Shown: positions 10,801 to 20,586, numbered from the stretch's first letter. The stretch is DNA of 64,000 nt from Ilyonectria destructans (GCA_020740775.1 JAHEWK010000002.1:1550001-1614000); one strand, 5' to 3'. Notes: generated by a model from the letters alone, not told the origin. A program made the numbers and translations.

Positions 10801-11918
10801 ATGAGATTGAGGATCTCCAGACCCGATATGAGCGACAAGTCAACAATGCTCAGGAGGATGCCCACAAGGCCGAACAACACCTTCTGGAGCGCCTCAGCCT
10901 GTCAACGTCAAAGACCGAGCACCTCCAGGATCGCATTCTCCACCTGGAGGACAAGCTCGAGATTGCCAAGCAGGCTGCCGCCGCCGCCGCTCAAGCTGCC
11001 AAGTCCGCTGGTCTCGAGGCCGGACCTGCTGCCATCAGCAGACACCACAAACCTGCCGCTTCTCGAAGCCTCGAGGCGCCGGAGAGAATCTCGCCCCAGG
11101 CTCTCCGAGAATCCATCATGGTCCTCCAAGAGCAGCTCCAGGCTCGCGAGCAGCGAATCGAGGAGCTCGAGCATGTGGCGTCCAAGGCGGATCCCGATGC
11201 TGCAACAAAGATCACCAAGCGTGATGATGAGATCAGCTGGCTGCGTGAGCTCCTTGCTGTCAGGCACGAAAACCTGCAGGACATTATCACTGCACTTTCA
11301 GGTGATCGGTACAACCCTGACGCAGTGAAGGATGCCGCCATCAGACTAAAGGCCAACCTCCAGATGGAGGAGCAGGAACGAGAGAGAGCAATGAACGGCG
11401 GATCGTCCATCAACCTCCCTAACATTGCTCAATCCATCCAGGCTGCTACACCCCGTGTGGCCCAAGCTGTCGGTCCCATCGCTGCTGCTTGGGGCAACTG
11501 GCGGAAAGGTAACCAGTCCTCATTCAGCGGCCTCTCTGGTGTGCTGAGCTCACCAGCTGCCGGACGAAATGCTACCCCTTCAAGGAGTAGCCCAGCCCCC
11601 CAGAACAGCCTTCTGGGTGGTCTCCTAACCCCCCCTGCCTCTGGGCTCCGCCAGACTCCCCCTGTGGACAACGGAAGACCCCAACCCACCGCCTTTGCTA
11701 GCACCGGACGCCGCTATCCGTCACACGGTACCGTATCTGCACGATCAAGAGGAATCTCTAACACCTCGCACCGATCGGACAGGTCCGGACGCAGCACGCC
11801 ACCTCCTAGACAATCAGAGGCAGAGCCCATGACTCCGGCGATGATGCGACCTAGTGTCTACGACTCTGATGCCCAACCAGGGGATTTTGATGATAACGAC
11901 TTCTTTGAAGAGGACTAA
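4866..11918 (+). CDS. Giant disordered and coiled-coil protein (about 2,350 aa), N terminus unresolved
   Basis: One uninterrupted frame runs to TAA at 11916-11918. In order (residue 1 taken at nt 4872): ~310 residues rich in Ser/Pro; a compact conserved-looking block around residues 320-400 (KVPWKGKNIMVLIPRDDERG, then a Trp-rich stretch); a Pro/Gln/Ser-rich low-complexity part; a degenerate FQ pentapeptide run (~860-905); acidic linkers; a long coiled coil (about 1560-2040, then 2080-2140); and a Ser/Pro/Arg-rich acidic tail. Proteins of this type in filamentous fungi carry inconsistent names, some citing nitrogen regulation or the spindle pole. I do not assign a function; a scaffold at the cortex, septum or spindle pole would fit the coiled coil. 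The frame opens after a TGA at 4845 with no ATG until nt 5628 (residue 253). I start it at a likely 3' splice site (gctgaacag, ending 4865). It ends tail-to-tail with the SRP receptor gene. Confidence 0.85.
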   Translation, partial: LSVKTSSPRLPSARHPPAAPAQDGSGASRSRPASPASPALSTASTVDGEEEIESSPVLPPLPAPRLPDRALELLRTPPAHSASDNRFGTASWGSPYPESDRNLRRQSFSSEPSDDSPIHQLDIETPFLRPVPELLRSQTEPQSSVSAAAAVLANRVRRQTLGLTEDWIRTHTTDDLQNSESRHWFSDGSGSEHSSLSGSERGWHEEGGFFTPRATRKSNSTSRQGSRHTPRARSSIETLKPGDTLSPKTGQNNSMATSEAAATHDAASDRSQAAAMMEQPVAESPMKATPIMNGEPKQLPATPTKGTQKPLPREPSLAMTPRIKRKVPWKGKNIMVLIPRDDERGLPGKAPVPLRQHEINRMFTSWQELGYDISGFDLEVEGYQPPGTDDSQTRDSWPNFDEVDQERAERVFKVTLPDLNAWKEYENELQEAKLRALGVSFGDDEPAPPPSISPVTTDLSRQPSVQYPPLPFSPPLPTSSASSSHGIPGFPLPGQFVHGRSSATQSPSLSMGASPVPFVPGKYNPRQSISLPASTSPFGMHPQQGWQNQAGILHGLSRHDSPSMMNFNGMMSPQSPFGPESPGGFPMHQHQHQRHQSLQFPMLPHQQQFQYLQPARASPRLQEVREDEEEPLPSIPSKSSSKTPEPPKQNPDGLQAEIDDAEYHLEEQLREQLEHEDYNPQPQTQAPVPTAEPFVPAHERQVSEHFPAPERFANEPPKPLVLHHPRPHSRGHSLSQPFYRDKIEAQETTEDGNLQKFSSLNEIPETQKVDEAFEIETNPSNLGTPVQTFEFADAAFAHKKNFSTASNPWNDAVSVNSSATRRSSHGSKASFSKLNVKAPEFKFNPGQSTFTPGQFDFNNKGFQPNNFQPAAFEAAPFQAASFQPASFQAASFQPAAFQPTVFQAGVSNPIASPPAVAPSFTTPAKINVNAPSFSPGRSDFSFSASGPKFNPDAPAFTPLSDSFASPASGTESVGKHGSIFGSIDLTTTTAFQPGKKWTKAVPVLKASSESGQSMQGDDEPELDTDGRPLIDESRIKRARSSAPGGDDVPLFAEQPKEAYIHTPEPEADEAVRDEPSANEADNLPIDTSMSSIVTSDQLDTKATTATPSETSPTEFNTNQWQPFEFKSSIDLQNFNDARPFGEDTFKHGHKKTLSAAAQPFVPGLPSYGEASQTDNEDEQSDISPVVSPVPARPTSGLAASRFSSGQPQPRTVSQGLSASRFASPPPKPKGLAASRFAKSPTPEQELYHTEPVDDNVIESVEHEYEPEFQPQAANSEDREPTFAEIDAVMDQFYDDPSMGVNKVVEAAKWQHGSPTRNVSVAAVANSSPYRLEPGVEQFTRDEASATPREYHALPIPAAQPMLSTELEDPFVDPPSLARTPENAAAMDGDSQPASDWDGAFTEDEHDKLENRAQFFDGRVNEVVGTLLAARLEPLEKTLFSIQQVLATRARRTPSSRRDMRSVSAEFPQSDADDEDEEPVLRRSLSPRRDRRLDQIRIAVMDGFNAQQRNQAAVSTAAPEAAPTAILEALDDMKKSLGSNMQLGDDLKRVIERAVESRMPAVPQPDEMHNAKMDEMQAKILDLEQRLYFEQSKVENELVERRAAEDLAAEIMRKLQAAETRVEIEIINRSVFDQRVKDLEDRVRQHEQLSEESVTARRVAEDKLTETRCHHEAAAEEVDRLRETIEQKDFKLRSAEQSNSKTSMRMALLEAAQTNSSQSLSEMTNKCNAIDVELRDVRQDNHHWRAEYERADESARQKASELSRALDENQHMQRSLTTLTTQLEENDRIREAWRGKFISLQEDMGQAAREIAEDNARRIKKEQAMFARQDVLDARLQAEAKTRERLEIEMERLQDNERSGMRAVNECKRLEVLMDELKNENHRLEQTAMRYQREFEEARESGLSEVKRTRMALQLEVDSANNQVNFIREELEEQNSKLRSELDHVRLEADTANAQNEMLLEEAQSTKSSEIDELHHKHQNEIEDLQTRYERQVNNAQEDAHKAEQHLLERLSLSTSKTEHLQDRILHLEDKLEIAKQAAAAAAQAAKSAGLEAGPAAISRHHKPAASRSLEAPERISPQALRESIMVLQEQLQAREQRIEELEHVASKADPDAATKITKRDDEISWLRELLAVRHENLQDIITALSGDRYNPDAVKDAAIRLKANLQMEEQERERAMNGGSSINLPNIAQSIQAATPRVAQAVGPIAAAWGNWRKGNQSSFSGLSGVLSSPAAGRNATPSRSSPAPQNSLLGGLLTPPASGLRQTPPVDNGRPQPTAFASTGRRYPSHGTVSARSRGISNTSHRSDRSGRSTPPPRQSEAEPMTPAMMRPSVYDSDAQPGDFDDNDFFEED
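7450..7578 (+). repeat. Degenerate FQ pentapeptide repeat inside the coiled-coil gene
   Basis: About nine consecutive units of the form (A/S)-F-Q/E-(A/P)-A are encoded here, read as FQPAAFEAAPFQAASFQPAS and onward. The DNA repeat is a roughly 15-nt unit with silent and conservative changes, so the array is old or under selection at the protein level. The lines just before it (FNPGQ, FTPGQ, FNNKGFQPNN) are looser members of the same F-x-P pattern. Confidence 0.8.
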
Positions 11919-12563
11919 GGCGTTGGCGGAAGGAGAGGAAGAGGAGGAATGCTATATCAGCAAACCATTTCCTTTGTCATAAGATCATCCAACTACGGCC
12001 GATGCATACACACGCTGCACATTACTCTTACTTTCACCCGAGATTGCGAACCTAGAAAGATACCCCTTGGATTGACGTTTACGCCACACAGACTGGGATT
12101 TTGAAACTGAACCCCTTCGTTGCTATCATTTCTGATTTTTTTGTTTGCGCTGAGCGTCTAGAAGACGAACCAAAACTCGAGGAGAAGGAAAAAAAGGGGA
12201 GACCGATACGAAATCAAAAATAACAAAAAAAAAGAATGCACGATTCGAAATTCTGCGCCTCACAGAGAGATAGTTTTCTACTTTCCTTTTGTTTGCATAG
12301 CGGTGTGGTGGCGTGGACTTAGGCTGAGAGAACGAGAACGCAGTAGCGTCACGTACATATATAATTATAATCTACACTCAGATATGAAGGGTACTATACC
12401 TTGCACGAATGTCCCTTGACATCGGCAATAGCGAGAACATGGCGGTCACGAAGAATAATGGTAGTTCATCAGGCATTAAAGCAAACCAGAGTGTCATGAG
12501 TGAGCGCGATTTCCGTCTCTTGTTGTATTATTACTTGGTAGCATTGTTGATGCACGATATTAA
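11919..12563. other. Intergenic region between converging genes
   Basis: 645 bp shared by the 3' ends of the coiled-coil gene (+) and the SRP receptor alpha gene (-). It holds A-rich tracts (about 12188-12238) and TATA/AATTATAA-like blocks near 12356-12370 that suit fungal polyadenylation. No ORF of note. Confidence 0.6.
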
Positions 12564-14668
12564 TTAATTACTGCTTAACAGCTTCTCAACTGCCCACTTG
12601 ACTGAAAAGTTGCGCAGGTCCGAGTAGTGCTGACCGACACCGACAAATAGAACGGGGACGTTTGTGGCATGGACAAGACTGACGAGGGTGCCGACCATAT
12701 CGCCGACAGTATCGCACTTGGAGATGATGAAGCCATCGAGAGTGCGGACCGCGCCGAACGCGGCGTTGAAGTTGCGCGCCTGTGCGACCGAGTCGGTGCC
12801 GACAAGGGCCTTGGATGTTAGTTAGCATATGGAGGTGAGAGCAGAGGGTCACGGGGGAAACATACCTCGCCAACCATGAGGATCTTGTCGGGCTGAGCAA
12901 ACTTGGCAAACTTCTCGAGGGAAGACATGAGGCGCTGGTCGTTGTGCCTGCGGCCGGCGGTATCAATGAGGACAACGTCGAAGCCCTCCTGAGCGGCGTG
13001 GCTGACGGCGTCCTTGGCAACGGTGGCGGCGTCCTTGCCGTAGCCCTTCTGGTAGAGCTCGACGTGGCCGCCCTCGCGGGCAGTGAGCTCCTTGAGGTTG
13101 CGGACGTGGACGGCGAGCTGCTCGACGGCGCCGGAACGGAAGGTGTCGCCGGCGGCAATGAGGACCTTGTACTTGTTCTGCAGGAGGAAGAAGCAGATCT
13201 TGGACAGGTTGGTGGACTTGCCGACGCCGTTGACGCCGACGATAGACATGACGTAAGGGCGGGCCTTGCGGAGGGAGGTGGCTGAGGGGGCGGTGATGGC
13301 GTCGATCTCGCGGAGGAGGTCGAGGGACGAGGTGGGGGTGAGCATCTTGGTGAGGGACGCCTCCATGGCGGCCTGGATTCTGGTGTTGATGCTCTCGAAG
13401 TTGCCGGTCTTGACTCCGAGCAGCTCCTTCTCGATGCCCTCGCACAGCCGGACGGCAGCCTCGCGGGCGACGTTCTTCTTCAACAGGTGCTCCTCCATGC
13501 CCTTCATGGCGTTGTCAAGGTCCTCTTTGGTCAGTGTCTTTCCGCCCACGACGTTGCGGAAGAGGCCGCTGATGGCGTTGACTCCGGTGCCAAAGAGGCC
13601 GGCCTTGGGCTGCGACTTGGCGTTTGTACTCTTCTTCTCTGCCTCGGAAGCGAGGATCTCGTCGACTTCGTCCTTGAGGTCATTGAGCAGGAACTTGCCC
13701 TTGGAGCGCGTGCCCCAGGTGTTGGAATCGATCTCTTCGACATTGGCGGATCGCGCCTCGACTTCGGAATCGCTGTTGGGGTTGGCCGGAGAGTAGTCGA
13801 GCTGGACATCGTCGTCCTCGTCGGCGTAACCATCGGCATCCCACTTGCGACCCTTCTTGACTGTCTTCTTGCTCTTCTTCTGAGAGGACGCCTCATCGCC
13901 GGATGATACGGGCGCGGATGGCTGGTTCTTCGTCTTGCGCGCGCGCCTCGACATCTTTGCGACAGGCCCAGCCTTGGCAACCAAGAGGTGGTTGTTGCTC
14001 GGGGTCGCCGGCCGTGATCCGTTGGGGGTGATGGCGGGGGTCAACTCGGGAGAGGCGGGCTCGTCGGCGCCATTGAGGGAACGGCCTCGGTATTTTAACC
14101 CCGGCTCGTGGAGAGGATCATCGCCGAGTATTGTAGGGACTGTCTGCTGCTGTTCTAGGGACAGGGCGCCTAAAGCGGAGGATGCGCCTTTTGCGCTCGT
14201 CTGGTCGAGCTCCTGGAGCTGCTGGTCAAAGTATTCACCGAAGCCGTGGCACTCCACCAGGGTCGTGTGCGGCTTCAAGAGTTGTTCGCCATAGAGCTTG
14301 ACAAAAATAGTCCTGATATTGTCGACGAGTTTATCGACCCATGAGAGGTGAAGCAGCGATCGGTAGACGGCCTACGGAAGAGTGGATATGTGAGCGCCGA
14401 AGATCGGGCAGAATGGGGGACCAGGAGTACTCACGACGAAGATGACGCCCAATTCCTTGACGAGGGTCCATTTGAGCGTGTGCTGGTCGCTCTTGTACGG
14501 CGGGTTGCTTGAAGCAGACTTGGAATCGGCGACGGCGGCAAAGCCACCCTTCTCCTCAATGAATGTGTCGGCGATGAAGTTGTTGATGATGGATGGGTTA
14601 ATGGGCGAGTAGGTGCGCGACCAGACGACCACGCCAGAAGTTGTGAGGATCTCAAAGGAGTCCAACAT
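12564..14668 (-). CDS. SRP101: Signal recognition particle receptor subunit alpha
   Basis: GTPase at the ER membrane that docks the SRP-ribosome complex for co-translational translocation. Three exons join in frame: 14668-14435, 14371-12866 and 12809-12564, giving 661 aa (family usually ~620-640). The start MLDSFEILTTSG is the normal SRX-domain opening. The SRX (longin-like) domain, which binds the beta subunit, fills roughly the first 150 residues. A charged linker follows, with a KKSKKTVKKGRK basic patch and acidic stretches. The NG GTPase domain has GVNGVGKST (Lys ~463), DTFRSGAVEQL, DTAGRRHNDQR, SKCD and the closing GVGQHYSDLR loop. Intron donors are GTGAGT and GTATGT. It is divergent from the Yif1 gene, another early-secretory gene, sharing a 657-bp promoter region. 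Confidence 0.95.
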
Positions 14669-15325
14669 GGTGACTCCTGAAGCGCGCACTGGTACGAAGA
14701 TGCGGCGGTGATATGCGAGGAGCGACGGAGGCAATTCGAGAGGGCGCGGGAAAGGAGGAGTTGAGGGGCGAGAAGAGTGCGGGATGAAGGCGATGTGGCT
14801 AATCTATACCATATTCTTCGTACCATGATGGGGACTCGAGCCGGAGAGACCGCGCGCGGGCTGCAAGGGTTCGTCTTATCGATAGGCGGACGCCTCCACA
14901 GTAGGGTCTGGAAGCCACTAAGGTGTGCGCGGACCCGCCTATTCACGTGCGGAAGCCCCCGAGGTGCCATGAAGCACGAACCTGTTTGGGCTGCGGCTGC
15001 CTTGTGGCTTGTGCGCCCCGCTGTCGATGTTTGTGGCTCGTGCACCCGGCTGGGGAGGACAAGTGGCTGGTGCCTTGGCCCCTTCAGCGGAGGCGCCATG
15101 ACGCTTGCGCCAATGAACGACAATCGACCACATTTCCTGAACAAACACCAGCTTGCAAGCTCGACCATCCTCCGCGCCGCCACGGCGATCCTTCTAAAAC
15201 CTTCGTCCTGCGCTCTCTCCCCCGAACCCATTCTCGCACGACCACATCGAAAACGCAACCATCTCCATCTCCATCTGCATCTCCAGCTCCAGCGCTAGCT
15301 ACGACCTCACCTCCCTCCCTTCGCC
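14669..15325. promoter_or_regulatory. Divergent promoter region, SRP receptor alpha / Yif1
   Basis: 657 bp between two start codons facing away from each other. The right part is the pyrimidine- and CA-rich leader of the Yif1 gene (about 15225-15320, with repeated catctccatctcc units). No specific operator was recognised. Both products act in ER-Golgi traffic, so shared control is plausible but is inference. Confidence 0.5.
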
Positions 15326-16457
15326 ATGCAGCGAGCGTCCTACGCCCAGTCGCCCCCCCTTCACCACCCAGTCCCCCAGCATGTGTCGACCGTGCCCCAA
15401 CTAAGGTCCCCGCCGCCTCCCCCGGGCTCCGCGCAGTCCCAGCAGCAAGGTTATGGGGGCACGCCGTACCAGCAGCAAGGCGGCAGCGCTGGCAATGTGT
15501 TTGGCGCGTACGGGCAATTCATGAACGACCCCACGGCGCAGGTTGCGGCGCAGTTTGGACAAACCGCTTTCAAGCACGGTCAAGAATACGTGGAACAGAA
15601 CGTAAGTCTACGGAATACCCCCCATGCGCATGACTTCGAGGTTCTGACTGTGTTATAGTTTGGTCGATATGTCAACGTCTCGGCGCTCAAGCACTACTTC
15701 AACGTCTCGAACTCGTACGTCGCCAACAAGCTGTTTCTGGTTCTCTTCCCCTGGAGGCATAAGCCATGGTCGCGCAAGCAAGCCGTTGGCGCGAATGGCC
15801 AGGAGGGTTGGTATCTGCCCCCGCGGGACGACGTCAACAGTCCCGACATGTACATTCCAGGTTTGTCGCCCTTCCGTCGTTCTTGAGATGGAGAAACTGA
15901 CCAGCAACGTCTTCAGTCATGGCTTTGGTGACCTATATCCTCCTCTCTACCCTCATCGCCGGTCTGAGAGGCCAGTTCCAGCCCGAGCTCCTCGGCTACA
16001 CTGCCACGACCGGTATGCTCATCGTCATCGTTGAGATATTCGCGCTTAAGCTGGGATGTTACCTCCTTAGCATCTCCAGCCAGTCACAACTCCTCGATTT
16101 GATCGCATACTCGGGATACAAATTCGTCGGCATCATTGTGACGATTGTGATTGCCGAGATCTTCAGCGGTGGCAAGGGCACCGGCGGCTGGGTGGGCTGG
16201 CTCATCTTCCTTTACACCTTCCTGGCCAACGCGCTCTTCTTGGTAAGCAGATACCGTGTCCTGAAGTCCCATACTCGACACTAACAAGGTACTAGATGCG
16301 GTCTCTCAAGTATGTGCTCCTGCCCGAAACCTCGGACAGCAGCGGAGGCCCTATGCAGACTGAAACGCGAGCGAAGCGCAACCAGCGAACCCAGTTCCTC
16401 TTCTTCTATTCGTACATTGTGCAGCTCTTCTTCATGTGGGTTCTCACCCGGGCGTAA
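15326..16457 (+). CDS. YIF1: Yif1-family ER-Golgi membrane protein
   Basis: Partner of Yip1 in COPII vesicle budding and fusion. Four exons: 15326-15601, 15659-15860, 15917-16242 and 16296-16457; the joins are in frame and give 321 aa, close to yeast Yif1 (~314). A Pro/Gln-rich cytosolic N terminus (about 60 residues) is followed by the family core: GQEYVEQNFGRYVNVSALKH spanning intron 1, then YFNVSNSYVANKLFLVLFPW. After that come about five hydrophobic spans, including VMALVTYILLSTLIAGL and YIVQLFFMWVLTRA at the extreme C terminus. Intron 3 carries a clean CTAAC branch site. The fit to the Yif1/Hrf1 family is strong. Confidence 0.93.
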
Positions 16458-17025
16458 AGGCATTAACGGGTAGCTCACGGGAGCTGTTAATTAAGTGTGA
16501 AAAGAGGAAAAGGTGGCGGGTTGGTTCCTTTTTACGGGCGCTGGTGCATAGGTATGCATGCGTTTGCAGGGAGGGACACAGGGAGACATAGAGGGACCAC
16601 TAGCCAGGCATCGGACTGGGCAATTGTAATGACACGGGCTTGTGTGTACGAATAGAAGTCATCTTCAATAGGTAACGTAGAACGAAGGGAAATAAACATG
16701 GTAAAAAGACGTCACCCAAAGCCTGGGCAATACTTTAAGCGAGTCTATCTCCAAGGCCCCAGGGGGAGTGATTTGGTGGGGGGTCCTGCGGGGGATACGG
16801 ATATCAAGGCGCGATCTGTCCTAAGCCGTCCGCCTAATTAGCGTCCACTTAAACCTGACCTCTCCCATTAATTACCAACCCGTCCGTGCGCAACATCCAT
16901 TCCCTGCGACCAGGTTACACCGATATCCGGTATCATCAACGACTTCTGTATCTTCTCACTGTTTATCTCCCTATCCTGTCCTATCAACCTCCCTATTTAT
17001 CCAACCCTACCAAGAAACCGCAACC
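16458..17025. other. Intergenic region, Yif1 to Mpv17-family gene
   Basis: 568 bp. Just after the Yif1 stop, ggtagctcacgggagct forms a short hairpin. The 3' part (16840-17020) is the pyrimidine-rich leader of the next gene. No ORF or RNA gene seen. Confidence 0.5.
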
Positions 17026-17857
17026 ATGCCGCTCGAATTTCCCCCCATGGTCCAGGCCATGATCCAGTCCGCCGCGCTGGGCGGAATCGCCAATGTGCTG
17101 GCGCAGGTCATCTCGGCATACAGAACTGGGGTATGAGCCCGTGCAATAACCCGCACCTCCGCTTTTCCCATGGTCCCATGAATCGAAAAGAACATTGAGG
17201 CTGACTTTGATCCATGATAGACCGAGGTGTCGATCGACTGGGTGCCCGTGTTCCAGTTTCTGCTGTTCAACCTGCTTAGCACCCCGCCCAACTTCGTCTG
17301 GTGAGTGAGCCCCTTCATCCACTACTCCCGCGCGTCAACACCACCTCGTCCCATGTCATCTCATCTAAACTCGCCTAATCTCACACCTCTTTAGGCAAGA
17401 TTTCCTAGAATCCACATTCCCCGCCTATCCTGCTCCCCCTCACCCAAAGAAGTCCGACGACCCTCCGCCGCCGCCAAAGCTTTCCGTCCGCAACACCGCC
17501 ATCAAGCTGGTCCTCGACCAGACCGTCGGCGCCATCCTCAACACCCTCCTCTTCAGCAACTACGTCCACGCCTTGCGCGCCGCTCTTCACCCTGCGCCCC
17601 GCATCACCAGCCTCTTCAAGGCCATTACCTTCTGGACTAGCCCTGGCACCGTCGACCTCACCCGCGTCAACTGGGACGCCGTCTGGGCCGCCTCGCTCGA
17701 CGAGTTCTGGCCCATCCTCGTGGCTGGATGGAAACTCTGGCCTGCTGTTAGTCTGGTCAACTTTTCTGCCGTCAAGACGGTCCAGGGCCGGAACCTGGTT
17801 GGTTCACTGGCCGGCGTGGTTTGGGGTATCTACATGAGCATGATTTCGGCGCAATAG
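17026..17857 (+). CDS. Mpv17/PMP22-family membrane protein
   Basis: Three exons, 17026-17130, 17221-17300 and 17395-17857, splice in frame (donors GTATGA and GTGAGT). The product is ~215 aa. The family pattern is visible: an N-terminal small-residue helix, NLLSTPPNFVW followed by QDFLESTFPAY in the middle, LVLDQTVGAILNTLLF, and the C-terminal DEFWPILVAGWKLWPAVSLV plus VVWGIYMSMIS. W-P-A-V/W-K-x-W-P is the signature of Mpv17/Sym1/PMP22 proteins, which sit in the inner mitochondrial or peroxisomal membrane and are thought to form channels. A Pro/Lys-rich loop (PAPPHPKKSDDPPPPPK) is inserted between spans. Organelle and substrate cannot be told from sequence. Start chosen at the ATG in caaccatgcc, with no better upstream ATG in frame. 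Confidence 0.88.
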
Positions 17858-18298
17858 GTCTTCAACTCCCGGCCATAGAGCCCGCACTTGGTATTTGCTT
17901 GTGAAGCAGATGTAGATTAGACTCTCCAGGGCTATTATATGCACACTCCTGGCTCGCAACATGTTGAGTAATAGATGCCACGATAGACAGGCGACATGCG
18001 AGGGTACGGAGACTCCTTGTCAGCTCTATAGCAACAGGTCCTAAATCGGAGCGGGACATGTAGGAAATGAGCACACCAATAGGAAGAACCTTTAGAATAT
18101 CAGAAACGAGGCTCAGTTTATTATTCAGTCGCTTCTTTGAACGCTAACATACATGTAGCAAGTGACCGTACAAATCAAAATAGTTCGCAAACTCTTGTTT
18201 GCATTTGGGATCTCCAGCCTCGCTTCAACCTCAACCATTTCCAACCACAACAGTCAATCAAAAGTAATTTAGTAGAATCGCCCCCAGTACTTTCGCCG
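17858..18298. other. Intergenic region
   Basis: 441 bp between two converging genes (Mpv17 family + and orphan gene -). Moderately AT-rich, with no ORF or RNA gene recognised. Confidence 0.5.
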
Positions 18299-19834
18299 TC
18301 ATCTGTGCAACGAGTAATTTTCACTGCAGCTCTCAAACAGCTCCTCAACCTCACGGGACACTCTTTCTAGCCTCGCCAAGCAACCTCCGATATGAACGAT
18401 CCTTGGAGTTCTCGACGCTGCCAATGCATCTGATCCAGTAGCATGCGAGTTCGGAGGTTGGTTGTGCTGGGAGCTGGCTACTCCTCTCTCGTAACTTCCG
18501 ATATAAGCGGTCCTTGGATTTCTCTCCACTGCCAATGCATCCGATCCAGTAGCATGCGAGTTCGGAAGTTGGTTGTGCTGGGAGCTGGCTACTCCTCTCT
18601 CGTAACGTGCTCCTCCAGGAGTCGCGTCGAAAGACTCGGGCTCGTGTCTAACAGAATCCATCTGGCCAAGCTGGTCATTTAACCAAGTGTGAACTGTCGA
18701 GGTGAGGATACGAGGCTCAGTTCCTTCAATCACCGGCCTCTGTTGAACAACCATTGGTGACGGTTCATGCTGAACGAGGTTGGGTAGATTAGAGTCACTA
18801 GAAGTCACGGATGAGCAAGATGACCGAGTCTGGCGCTGACCAAGGACGGCAAGACCCTCGTTCTCCTTTGGCTCTTTCAGTTTCACAACAGTGGGTGGTA
18901 GGAACCAGTCTAGTTCTGGGGTAGTGGCAGGAATTCCGTAGTACTGGAAGAGTTTCTCGGCTACGTCGTACCAATGGAACAGTCGGGCCCGTATGCTCCA
19001 GAGCGTGTTCTTGTCGTTTTCGGGCCGGAGCCCCTCATTGGCGAAGTTGTAAATGGTAGAAAGAACCCATCGGACATCCTTCGGAATGTGACCAATGCTT
19101 TGAATAATGCAAGACCACTCTCGGGCGGTGCAAAAGGCTCGGTCCCCATTTCGATCCAAAGGGCGCAGAGCCTTGAATATTCCCATGCGATCGATGTTGC
19201 TGGAACACGGCTGGTATGCAAGAATACCCTCAGAAGTGCGATACTCGAGCAAGAACATGCCAGGGAAGCGACCGTGGGGGATACGGCTATCTGACAGGTT
19301 TTGATAAGCCAAGTCGTTTACGGGAATCTCATCGAAGACGTCGTCGGACGGATTTCGCAGCGAGTAAGGTTCAGGGACCATTTCGTTATCTGCTGTGGTA
19401 TTGGTCAAGGCATTCGTGGCATCGTCAATTTCAATGTCCCCCTGGGGTGCATCCAACTCTCCAATATCGTTCGAGGAATTGTCGGTAGTCCTCTCCCTCG
19501 GGACTGCATCCGCCTGAGAGATCGAGGCCACTGTGCCGCTCTCGGGATTGACACGGAAATCTTGGGCATGAGCAATCACGGCCTGAAGGTCGTTGCGATA
19601 AAGCCAAGTTGCAGAGCGCAAGTTGTGGAAGAAGAGAACGGCACACTCGCCACATAAGGGCTGAATGGAAGGTTCGGAGAGGCAAATGGCATGGTAGACC
19701 CGGTGAGCGGGACAGAAGTACTATGTCTGGCCTGTGGAGGAGGGAGCCTCATGATCGATTGCTCGGTAGAAGGTCTGATCTACGGCCTGATCGACGGCCT
19801 GATCGACGAAGAAGCAATTGCTGGTACACGACAT
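18299..19834 (-). CDS. Orphan protein with Cys/His-rich N terminus and internal 37-residue duplication
   Basis: No family recognised. The long frame (stop 18299-18301) continues upstream past 19621 through codons reading YFCPAHRVYHAICL and PLCGECAVLFFHN to a TAG at 19721-19723. In the same frame before it, MSCTSNCFFVDQAVDQA starts at ATG 19834. A GTAGAT donor at 19783 and a CATAG acceptor ending 19721 would remove exactly 63 nt including the stop. The model is therefore 19834-19784 joined to 19720-18299, about 490 aa. The N terminus has a C-x2-H ... H-x2-C ... C-x2-C spacing that could bind zinc. The middle (IPHGRFPGMFLLEYRTSEGI to LDWFLPP) looks globular, with Trp/Tyr-rich stretches. The C terminus holds a perfect in-frame duplication. 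Narrow distribution is my guess. If the intron is wrong, the gene is a nonsense-broken copy. Confidence 0.55.
18386..18607 (-). repeat. Two-copy 111-bp tandem duplication inside the orphan gene
   Basis: Copy A 18386-18496 and copy B 18497-18607 align end to end at a 111-bp offset, with only scattered single-base differences. Each encodes 37 residues containing YERGVASSQHNQ and PNSHATGSDALA. The period is a multiple of three, so the frame is kept. Confidence 0.9.
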
Positions 19835-20044
19835 GGCTGAGTAAAATGGGGGTTCGGGATGTGAAATTGGTAATGATTGAAAGCGAGGGGAGTTGTGTGT
19901 AACGATCGAGCAAACACTCAAATGTCTAGCGATGGCAGGCGAAGAGACGACGTGAAGCCGTATTGCCGGGAAGGATATGATCAACGAAAGATGATGTGAT
20001 GGATGTGTGGATGAATGTGTGGATGGATGCGTGTATCTGAGACG

Positions 20045-20088
20045 ATGTGGGAGTAATGTGGGAGTGATGTGGGAGCAACGTGAGAGCG
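20045..20088. repeat. 11-bp tandem repeat, four copies
   Basis: Units atgtgggagta, atgtgggagtg, atgtgggagca and acgtgagagcg follow each other without gaps. It lies just upstream (5') of the orphan gene, after a looser run of ggatgtgtggatga units (about 20000-20030). Confidence 0.8.
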
Positions 20089-20586
20089 ACGCGACGGACT
20101 AGGCTGTTTGATCTAACAATGGTGAATCACAACCCATGGGTGGTAGTTGCCAGTTAGCTTGGGGCCCTGAGGCAAGTGCTCCTTCCTGAAACATCCAAGC
20201 TTGAGTGATTGACGACTTTCCTTGATTAACCATGAAGAGGGGGAAGGAGGAAAGGCTTGATGTGTCGTCACCCAGTCCCCTCATCCAATCGAATTCGCGG
20301 TAGGTATCAGGGATGGAATGCAGACCTGAGGGTCTTGGCTGGCTTCTCCTCTCAGCATTATGAACACGCGGAGAAGCGTGACGTCGGGGCTGACAAGTCA
20401 CGTCACGGGGAATTCTTTGCAATGGGGAGGCGTGGAACGAGGCGTGGGTTCGTCAAAGCCCGAGGACTTGTCTTAACCCAAAGCTACCGAGTACGAAGGC
20501 TGGCGCAGGAAATATGGCAACTTCAATAATATCTGGACAGCCCCCCTCCCCCGCACAGTACGATCTGCGACCTATCAACTTCCTAA

